From assembly GCA_965112735.1 (NCBI GenBank), contig OZ218959.1:1674001-1738000 (forward strand): 64,000 bases of DNA. Reading direction: 5' to 3'. A program made the translations under genes and the position numbers. The number at the start of each line of letters is the position of its first letter. The stretch's first letter is position 1. This stretch comes from Phaeosaccion multiseriatum (lineage: Eukaryota; Ochrophyta, other classes). The notes below the pieces were generated by a model that saw only the letters and a list, made by a program, of their open reading frames with translations, was not told the DNA's origin and did no database searches. This document shows, one piece after another, positions 37,189-64,000 of the stretch.

Positions 37189-39720
37189 GCGTATCTCTCT
37201 TCTCTCGGTACATCCTGTCTGGAGTTGGGATGTGCTTAAATCTAGATTTCGTTGAGGAGAAGGAAGGAAGGAGGGAGGGAGGGAAGTGGCGGCTCTGCCC
37301 ATCACATACAGTTGTACTGTAGACGTGTTCTTACAATCTTACATCGATACCCACTCTTCCAACAAAACAACACAATGGCGTGTTGGTCCGGCGCCCTCCT
37401 CCTGCCGTCTCCCTCTGCCCCCCTCTACTTCTCTCTCTCTCTGTCCCTCTCCCTTGCTGTATGTTTCGAAGGCGCCAAGTACGCGGTTGACTACCCTCAT
37501 TCCGCCTCCCCAGGGGGGCTAAAGACGGCTCCTCCCAAGCTTGCGCCGGGCATTTTCTCCAGCGGGGGGGGCGGGGGCGGCGGCGGGAGTGACTCGGGAA
37601 CAGCAACCGAGGCCGGGATTGCCTACGCTGCATCTATGCGCTTGTATGGTGGTGGGGACGGAAAGAGTGAAGTCACAAGTGGCATGCAGGAGCAGTATGA
37701 GTGGGAGCAGATGATGCGGGAGGAAGCCAAACGGGGGGAGGAGGGCGGATGGGGTGCGGGGGGCCAGCAGCAGCCGGCGATACGCCTCGCTACCGCCCAC
37801 ACGCAGCTGGCACCGGGGCAGCCACACTCACATGCAAAGCACAAGCCCAATGTGCGCTCCCAGCACCCTCAACCTGTGTACCAGCAATATCAGCACCAGC
37901 AGCAGCAGGAGGGGCATCAGCGAGAGCAAGAGAGCACGAGTCCAATCGGTCTGGCGCGGATGAAGAGGCGGAGTAGAGACGGGAGAGGCCCTGTCGCTCC
38001 ACCCGTACGCAATAATAGCGCAAGCACGAGTAGCAACAGCGTCTTGGGTAATGGGAGTGGCATGGTGGTAGATGACTCGGACGACAGCCGAAGCTCCTAC
38101 CTCTTTCCTGGGCCGGACGGGGGTCGCCAGCTGAATAACCCCATGCGCCTTGGCGGCCTGGGGACCAGCAGCAGCACAATGAATAACTTCCTCAGCGCGC
38201 CTGGCAAGATGATGATAGTCAGCTCGCCGCACTCCCTTGATGGAGTGAGGATGAATCCTTTGATGGAGGCTCGGCTTTGTGATGAGCTCAATGTGAAGGA
38301 GACGGAAACCGGGCATGGACGGTTTTTGTCACCAGAGGACGGCTTACGGGTGAAATACCCGCTCTCGCCGCCGGACGAGCGAGCGGATGAAGGCAACAAC
38401 GATGTGCAGGAACTCCGACTGGTGGACTCTGCTCTACCCTCCGATGCCTTGGACGTGCATGCATTGGAGATGGAGGATTTACAACATCATCACAGCCAAT
38501 CCCCCGCCGCGAGTCTGGGTCGATTGCCAGATATGACGGACGGCGATCGAGGGCGGATGAGTAACCGAGAGCTGTCGAGGATGCGGGCAGCGGAGGCGGA
38601 GAGGGAGGAGAGGCGCTTATATAGTGGGAGGAGCAGCGACGACGAGGAAGACGAGGAAGGGGCCTCATGGGCGTCTGACTCGGACGATCGAGATGATGAA
38701 GACGATATGCATAGGCAACGGCGGGCGGCCCTGATGGAGTCGAGTGGGAGCGACTGGAGCGACAGTGAGGTGAGCGGCAGGGGGGATGGACTCGACGAGT
38801 CAAGAGGGAGCCTTTTCTACGGAGATGGAGCAAGAGGAGCAAGAGGAGGGGGAGGAGGAGGCGGGGAAGGGTTGGAGGTGGGAGTAGGGGACGGGGGGGG
38901 AGGAAGGGGCGCGGATCCTTCCTCCTCCCCGCGTTTCTTCTCTTACAACAAGAATATCTCCCGGATGGCCTCTCCACGGCCGCCCATCATCACTGCCAAC
39001 ACCTCGTCGGGGAGCCAACTAAACTTTGGTAGTCTGTCCGCCAAGGAGATTTCAAGATTGGGTAGCGGACCCCCCACTCGGGACCCCTTTTCTGAGGCGG
39101 AGCTGTTCTTCAACAGCACGGGTGGCTCCGGGCAGAGCGGTGGTGATGCCAAGGAGACTGGCTCTGTTGTAGGAGGAGGAGGAGGAGGAGGAGGAGGTGG
39201 TGGGTCTACGGCAGGGGGAGGAGGAGGGGGTTCGGGGTTAGGTTTGGGGTTCCCAGCAGCAGAGGACAGTGGCAACACCTCCAACCTCGCTCTCAGCTTT
39301 AGCAGCTTTGCCAGCAATGGCACCAGCAAGTGGGCTTGTCTCAATTGCGAAATGTTGAATGCGGATTGCACGGACACCTGCCACGCCTGTGGGGCCAACA
39401 AGAGGGCGGGGCGATCGCGGGCGAACAGTCGGACAGGCAGTCGCGGCGGGAGTCACGGAGGGGGAGGGGCGGGGGGAGGAGGGGGAGGAGGGAGCATCTC
39501 CAGGAACGGCAGTCTCGGGGGAGGAGGGGGCAGCATCCAGAGGAGTGGCAGTTACGGGGCAGGGGGAGGCAGCTTTGGGAACAGGGGGGCGGAGCAGTGG
39601 TGGAGCAACGGAGGAGGAGGGGGAGGAGGAGGAGGGCCTTCTGCCCAGCAGGGGCAGAGCAACAGCATGAGCGACGACGATGCGAGCCTGGACTTGGGCT
39701 TGGGGCCTGGGCCCGAGTGA
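30328..39720 (+). CDS. Membrane-anchored GH16 glucanase-like protein with two CBM6-like modules and a RanBP2 zinc-finger tail
   Basis: Exons: 30328-30890, 31347-31548, 32152-32244, 32709-32863, 33072-33234, 33398-33579, 33898-34020, 34273-34494, 34719-34950, 35355-35461, 36007-36213, 36412-36523, 36803-37040, 37472-39720. They total 4,848 nt, or 1,615 residues; all phases match. A Ser/Arg-rich N-terminus leads to a hydrophobic segment (VTRLLLLSVGVLFLS), then the GH16 fold: LLWNDEFSG, WGNYELQSYT, GLWPAFWMLP and the catalytic HGEIDIME (nucleophile and acid/base Glu at 32227-32229 and 32242-32244). Two CBM6-like units follow (LEAEWFDLGGQG... and IEAEYFDHGGQG...), then a Pro-rich stalk, a helix (ISVIVCSLVAGVFILW) and an ~800-residue low-complexity tail with a RanBP2-type finger (WACLNCEMLNADCTDTCHAC, ~39331-39390). 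Beta-1,3-glucan (laminarin-type) hydrolysis or transglycosylation outside the cell is likely. The last exon could instead belong to a separate gene starting at an ATG near 37375. Confidence 0.78.
31549..32151 (+). repeat. GH16 intron with complementary purine and pyrimidine halves
   Basis: After the donor the intron is (GGGA)n/GGAGAGAGG for about 250 nt (31566-31828). Before the acceptor it is (CCT)n for about 150 nt (31950-32098). The two halves can base-pair extensively in the transcript. Confidence 0.85.
34162..34212. repeat. (CTC)n tract in a GH16 intron
   Basis: A trinucleotide pyrimidine run upstream of the acceptor at 34272. The donor half of the same intron is GTGAG/GTGTG-rich. Confidence 0.9.
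35605..35990. repeat. CTCC/CTTC-rich tract in a GH16 intron
   Basis: Nearly 400 nt of CCTCCCTCC, CTCTCC and (CTTC)n on the sense strand immediately before the acceptor at 36006. The donor side of the intron is GACTGACT-rich. Confidence 0.9.
37119..37189. repeat. (GTCT)n microsatellite in the last GH16 intron
   Basis: About 18 perfect GTCT units following CTTT units. Confidence 0.95.
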
Positions 39721-40373
39721 GTGTTTGCGTCAGTCAGTCAGTCAGTCCGTGAGTCAGTGAGGCAATGACTGATTTGATCGATTCACTGATTGATTGATTG
39801 ATTGATTTTGGTTTTGGTTGAATGCGTTTCATGCATGCATCCAGCTGAATGAGTTGAGCGTGTGGCTTTGGGCTTGGTGTTGGAGTGTGGGGTGGGGGGG
39901 GGGGGGGAGGACAGCAATGAAGTTATTTTTTTTTTTATAAAAAAAACATTCCCTTGAGGAGGTGTGCGTGGGTGGGGTGGCGGGGGGGGAGGGGGCAATA
40001 GTATTTAGACAAGGCGTCCGAGGTGCCTGGAGTGAAGGGCGGGGTAGAAACACAGAGTAGCACACAAAGTAGCGTGTGTGCGTGCGTGTGTGTATGTGCC
40101 TGTGTGTGTATGTGTGTGTGTGTGTGTGAGGCGGAGTCAAGTTCCCCCCCCCATTGGGAAAGGGGTTGGGCTTGTGGTGGTGCTAAAAAAGGGATTTTTT
40201 TAGCAGGATTTTGGTTCGTACCCCAGCAGGGACGGAACCAAGGGGGTGGGTTACTACGATTTAGAACTGCTATCCAGTGTTAACAAGTATGGGGGAGTAT
40301 GGCCGCGTGGTTGCAATTGCACTGATGCCTCGCTGCTGAGCAGCGAACGGCTTGTGCGTAGGCTGCTGAGCCC

Positions 40374-40415
<42 letters not shown>

Positions 40416-40583
40416 CAAAAGGGACAAGAAATTTAAGTCAAAATAATGTACGTGGCCGCAGTGTCCAGTTCCAGCTGCACACCCCCGGGGTGGCTGTATG
40501 GGCTCAAAGAGACAGTCAGTCATACGCGTATCTTTAGGCCGCTTTCCCTCCCTCATCGCTTTTGTCTTCTCTACATAAACAAC
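39721..40583. other. Intergenic region between the GH16 gene and GAPDH
   Basis: Holds (GTCA)n at 39733-39750, a G12 run (39894-39907), a T/A-rich patch (39925-39947), GTGTGT at 40075-40130, a perfect 9-bp hairpin at 40182-40204 and (GA)n at 40375-40412. It includes the GAPDH promoter and 5' UTR. No gene seen. Confidence 0.55.
40182..40204. other. Perfect short hairpin GCTAAAAAA...TTTTTTAGC
   Basis: Nine-base arms separated by GGGA, about 380 bp upstream of the GAPDH start. An intrinsic terminator has no meaning in a nuclear genome; it might be a processed-end structure of an unseen transcript or chance. Confidence 0.4.
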
Positions 40584-43263
<2,680 letters not shown>

Positions 43264-43518
43264 GTTTTGCGAACGGATCGACGAGGGATGACCTGTCGCT
43301 AGGCTGAGCCAGAGCTACCTACCCCACTACGTTTTCTTCTTTGAACGGGGAGAAGAAGAAGAAGAAGAAGGAGGAGGAGGAGCAAGGAGAGGGGAAGGGC
43401 GAAAGACTCGGGCGAGGCAGGCCAGGCGTTCAGGCAATCAACATTGTATGTGTGAGATGGGAGAGGATATATACGTAGCACAGAAGGAGCGACGACGCTT
43501 CATCAGAGTTTTGGTAGT
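43264..43518. other. GAPDH 3' flank
   Basis: Short spacer with GAAGAAGAAG/GGAGGA at 43352-43383. Nothing else seen. Confidence 0.5.
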
Positions 43519-43828
43519 TTAGTACTGTACCACAACAATATCACATGCCCCTGGAAAAAGGAGGAGCAGGGCTTCTCTTATCTTCTTCCAGTTGGCCCCC
43601 TCAAAGGTGAAGCCAGATTTTCCGACGGCGCCAGTGTCAAATTTCAGTTCAATTTTTGTAACCATATCCCGGAGTTCCAAAAACTCTATAGAAAGGAGAG
43701 GGGCTACGACGCTGTGCTCGAGTAGAATGGAAAAGCAGAGAGGAGTCGTGGACAATTGGATGGCACCGTATCCGGTGAAGAAAGGCAAACAACTATAAAC
43801 TAAAAAGCTTCCCTTTAGTCGATGTGCA

Positions 43829-60658
<16,830 letters not shown>

Positions 60659-61146
60659 GACAGCGCTTGACATTTGGACCTGAGACAGAGCTTGACATTT
60701 GGACATGGGAGAGAGCATGACAGACTTTCCATGAGAGAAGAACAAAGGGGGGGGGGGGGTACGGCCGTGTAGAGTAGAGTCCAGAGCCGGGCAGGCAGTA
60801 AAGAAGCGTACCACAGAGAGAGAGAGCGAGAGCGAGAAACAGAGAGAGAGACAGAGGGAGAGAGATGGAGAGGGATGTAAGAGAGAGAGAAGAGAGAAAA
60901 CACAAAACATGTCGTAGTAATCAACTTATGGTTTCGTATTCTGATTCCTCGTATCCATTCTTTGCTCCGAGGGGATAGGCGCCGCTCGCTCGTCTTTGAT
61001 CCCATCTCCTTCTCTCCTCCGTGGCTTCGGTCTTTGTTTGTGACGTCCTCCTTCTCCTCCTCTCCTGTTGTTCGTTGTCACTCTTCCCCCTACCCATCAC
61101 CTCCTCCTTCTTTCCGAAAGGCAAACGCCCCCCCCCCCCCACAAAA
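60659..61146. other. Convergent 3' region between the giant gene and TRAP1
   Basis: Starts with three tandem copies of GACATTTGGACCTGAGACAGMGCTT-like sequence (60654-60715), the first overlapping the stop codon. A G12 run (60748-60760) and GAGAGA-rich sequence at 60815-60895 follow. No gene seen. Confidence 0.55.
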
Positions 61147-63175
61147 TTAGGCCTTCTCCTCCTCCTCCTCCTCCCCTCCCTTGTGGAGCGCCATGTCATC
61201 GGTCAACACCTTCTCCAGCAATGTGTTGAGCCTCGGCAACATGCTCCTCGAGTCGTCCACCATACCCGCGGCCACCATCGCATTCTCGAACATCTGCTCC
61301 GCCACAAGCTTCGCCACGTCAGGGTTGGTGGTACGCACGGCATACAAATGGCGTACAATGGCGTGCCCCGGATTCACCTCCAAGAGCTGGGCCTCCTGGA
61401 TAGCCAACTGCTCCGGTGTGGAGCCCGTCTGCGTCTGTAGCATCCGCATCATCTTGCGCATGGACCCACTTGCCTCCGAGCTGATGATCGCAGGCGAGTC
61501 ATACAGTCGGGTGGATGCCCGCACCTCCCTCAGCTTGCCTGGGAGAGCCTCTCTTTCCAGCCACTTGCCTAACACACCCATTTCATGCTCTGTCAGCGGC
61601 GCCCCCGCCGCCACCTCGCTCTCGTCCCTGCCCCTCGTACTGCTATCACCGCTCTTGCTACTACTGCTGCTACTGCTGTCAGCGTCCTTGCCCTCTTCCT
61701 CTCCCTCCTCCCCCTCCTTCTTGCTGCCTGGTTGCACTATGTCATCAAGAGAGGACGTTTCGGCGGTTACGAGTGGCCGGTCGTTGTATTGGGCGAGGTT
61801 CGTCATGACGAAGTCGTCGATAGCGGAGTAGATGAAAATCACCTCCCTGTGAATGTGTAAGCGCGTGAGCGTGAGGGTGTGTGTGTACGCGGGAGTGTGT
61901 GTGTGTGTGTGTGTGTGTGCGCGTGAGGGTGTGTGTGCGTGCATGCGTGAGGGTGTGTGTGTGCGTGGGAGTGGGAGTTTGTGTGTATTCGTATGTGTGT
62001 GTGTATGCGTATGTATTCCACAAGGGAGGGGGGGAGGGAGGGATAGAGGCGCAGGATGAGAAGGAGGAGGAGGATGGAGGAGAAGATGAAAAAGGAGGAG
62101 GATAAGCGAGGAGGAGGAGGAGGAGGAGGAGGAGGAGGAGGAGCAGGCGGAGGAGGAGAATGAGGAGGCTGCGACAAGACAAAAGGACAAGCAAGATAGG
62201 GCGTGAGCGTACCCATCTACACGTCTCTTATCTACATGTAGTGTCTTGATGTAACTGTGTAATTGTGAGTGTCTACATGTAACCGAATGTAACCGAATGA
62301 ACTCACGTGCCACTCCTCTTGAATGCCTCGTAGTAGGGAGAGGCCAGAGCAGTGGCCCGATCGGGCGCCAGGAGGAAGTAAATGCGCTTCTGCTCGGGAG
62401 TGCAGCGCCCAACGTAGTCATCGAGGCTACACAGCTCACCAGGAGAGCTGAGGGAGGGAGGGTGAGGGAGGGGGGGAGAGAGGATGAGGGACAGGGGGGA
62501 AAGGGAGGGAGGGGAGGGGAAGAGAGGGAGGGAGGGAGAAGGGGGAGAGGGAGGGTGAGGAAAAGAGGGAGAGAGAGGAAGGGTGAGGGACGGAGGGGAA
62601 CGGGAGAGAGAGGGAGGCGGGGGAGGAAGACACAGCAGGGAGGGAGAGAAGAGAGAGAGAGAGAGGAGAGGGAGAGAGATGAGAGAAAGAGAAGAGGGGG
62701 AGAGAGGAGAGAGAGACAGAGGGAAGCGAGAGAAGAGGGAGACAGAGAGGGAGAGGGAGTGAGGGACAGGGAGAGTACGGTACCTCTTGTTGGTCTCGAA
62801 GAGAAGGAGCTGTGCGATGTCCCTTTGGCTTTCGTAGTCCTGACACGCACCCTCCTTCAGAAACGCGCTGTACTCGCCCCAAAAGTCCTTGTACTGCTCA
62901 GGGAGGCAGGTGGGTAGGAAGGAAGGAAGGAAGGAAGGAAGGAAGATAGGTACGTAGGTAGGTAGGTAGGAAGGTCGATAGGAAGGTTGGGTACGTAGGA
63001 AAAGGTAGGAAGGTAGGGGGGTAGGCAAGTAGGTAGGTACGTATGGTGGACGAGGAGAAAGGGAGGGGAGGGACGTGAAGGGAGTTTCAGTATCAGTTCA
63101 TTGACCCTATTCAATACCACCCCCCCCCCCCTCTCCTCCTCCTCCTCCTCCTCCTCCTCCTCCTCCTCCTCCTCG

Positions 63176-63214
<39 letters not shown>

Positions 63215-64000
63215 TCACCTTGTCGATGTTCCTCTTCTTCATATCTTGCAAGTGCCGAATGACCTTTCGGGTGAGCACTCTGTTTAGTTTCTTGATGAGG
63301 GCTGAGTCCTGGGCAGTCTCACGGGACAGGCTCAAGGGAAGGTCTTCGCTGTCCACCACACCCTGTTATGGTGTTGGCGGGATGGCAGTGGATGGAGGTG
63401 GGTGAAGAAAGAAGAAAGGAAGGAAAGACCCAGTACGACAAGCCACGACGCAACGCCGAAAAGGCCAATGTCGACGAAGATGAGGAGGCGGAAACAAGAG
63501 GGCACGATGGGGGATGGGAGGATGCAGAGGGGGGAAGAAGCAAGCATATGAAGCAAAGACTGAGTGAGAAGGCTAGGCAACCACTCAATCGCCTCTACTC
63601 CACACCCCACTCCTCCTTCTCCTGCTCCTCCTCCTGCTCCTCCTCCTCCTCTTCCTCCTCCTGCTCCTCCTGCTCCTCCTCCTCCTCTTCCTCCTCCTCC
63701 TCCTCCTCCTCCTCCTCCTCCTCCTCCTCCTCCTCCTCCTCCTCCTTTTTTCCCTCCCCCACCGCCTGCTCCTCCCCCCCTTCCTCCTCCTTTCCCCCCT
63801 CCCCCACCGCCTGCTCCTCCCCCCCTTCCTCCTCCCTCCTTACCCTGATGAAGCGCAGCCACTCGGGCAGTATGTCGGGGTTTTTGGCGTCCACAAGCAC
63901 CTTGCGACAATACAGACTCACTCCCGGCTCCAACCTCCCCATTCCGAGCTTCTCTGCGTGGAACTCTGGGATGAAGAAGAGAGCCTTGAGTTCCAGGGGG
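61147..64000 (-). CDS. TRAP1: TRAP1-type mitochondrial HSP90 chaperone, C-terminal part (5' end outside the window)
   Basis: An ATP-dependent HSP90 homologue of the mitochondrial matrix. Exons in transcript order: 64000-63844 (continues beyond the window), 63362-63219, 62893-62784, 62447-62307, 61846-61147; phases all match. The middle domain is recognisable: [47 protein letters not shown] with the conserved catalytic-loop Arg, then [15 protein letters not shown] and [23 protein letters not shown] plus the FLKEG block fit TRAP1 better than cytosolic or plastid HSP90. The C-terminal dimerisation domain ends with [18 protein letters not shown] and [12 protein letters not shown]. There is no MEEVD tail, as expected for an organellar form. 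A Ser/Glu/Lys-rich insert of about 40 residues (near 61640-61735) interrupts the start of the C-terminal domain. The organelle cannot be confirmed because the presequence is missing. Confidence 0.93.
63131..63212. repeat. (CCT)n then (CTG)n in a TRAP1 intron
   Basis: About 14 CCT/CTC units followed by about 12 CTG units, lying just inside the donor at 63218. On the sense strand this is (CAG)n then (GGA)n, purine-rich, following GTGAGGAG. Confidence 0.9.
63608..63840. repeat. CTCCTC-rich tract in a TRAP1 intron
   Basis: Long CTC/CTT array on plus, hence (GAG)n on the sense strand, immediately after the donor GTAAGGAGG at 63843. Confidence 0.9.

Noticed and set aside
37252-39720. An independent gene for the zinc-finger tail starting at 37252
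   Set aside because: Phase-consistent splicing from the membrane-helix exon is better supported; the sequence before 37472 is repeat-rich and pyrimidine-rich like other acceptor flanks. Kept as an alternative only.
40140-40240. Possible tRNA with GGTTCGTACCCC as a T-loop
   Set aside because: No acceptor stem, D-loop or anticodon stem can be fitted around it.

Overview
The window is nuclear DNA of a eukaryote: genes are split by many short GT-AG introns and encode coatomer, arginyl-tRNA synthetase, CFAP20, GAPDH and a TRAP1-type HSP90. CFAP20 implies a cilium or flagellum at some life stage. The arginyl-tRNA synthetase starts with what looks like a bipartite plastid presequence (signal peptide with Phe just after the predicted cleavage site, then a Ser/Thr/Arg-rich stretch), which is typical of algae with a red-derived complex plastid. 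I therefore favour a stramenopile (heterokont) alga; the species cannot be fixed from this sequence.

Layout. 1-847 (+): 3' end of a gene with a DUF4832-like end, acidic tail and hydrophobic C-terminus. 1710-9237 (-): coatomer beta' subunit, 16 confident exons plus a tentative ATG-only first exon. 9584-15943 (+): arginyl-tRNA synthetase, 12 exons, divergent from coatomer. 17175-18289 (-): CFAP20, two exons. 19763-20582 (-) and 28549-29461 (+): two closely related four-helix membrane proteins in inverted orientation. Between them lies a repeat island: two (CCCT)n arrays (0.5 and 2.0 kb), a non-autonomous LTR element with a gag-like ORF and an inverted partial copy, two short inverted-repeat elements sharing an internal GC-rich repeat, and a broken Copia RNase H remnant. 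30328-39720 (+): a GH16 glucanase-like protein with two CBM6-like modules, one membrane helix and a long tail carrying a RanBP2-type zinc finger. 40584-43263 (+): GAPDH, 8 exons. 43829-60658 (+): a very large protein (about 3,684 residues over 21 exons that all join in phase), coiled-coil and low-complexity, not recognised. 61147-64000 (-): C-terminal part of TRAP1.

The genes are unrelated housekeeping and surface functions, not a pathway. The most unusual property is in the introns. Simple repeats are oriented by splicing polarity: on the sense strand, G/A- or GT-rich repeats follow donors (many are direct expansions of GTGAGT), and C/T-rich repeats precede acceptors. A short non-microsatellite motif, GATGGCAGTGGAT, behaves the same way: sense near donors, reverse complement near acceptors, in at least eight introns of six genes on both strands.

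All exon boundaries were placed by eye from splice consensus, reading-frame continuity and family similarity. For every complete gene the exon lengths sum to a multiple of three, which is good internal support. No database search was possible.
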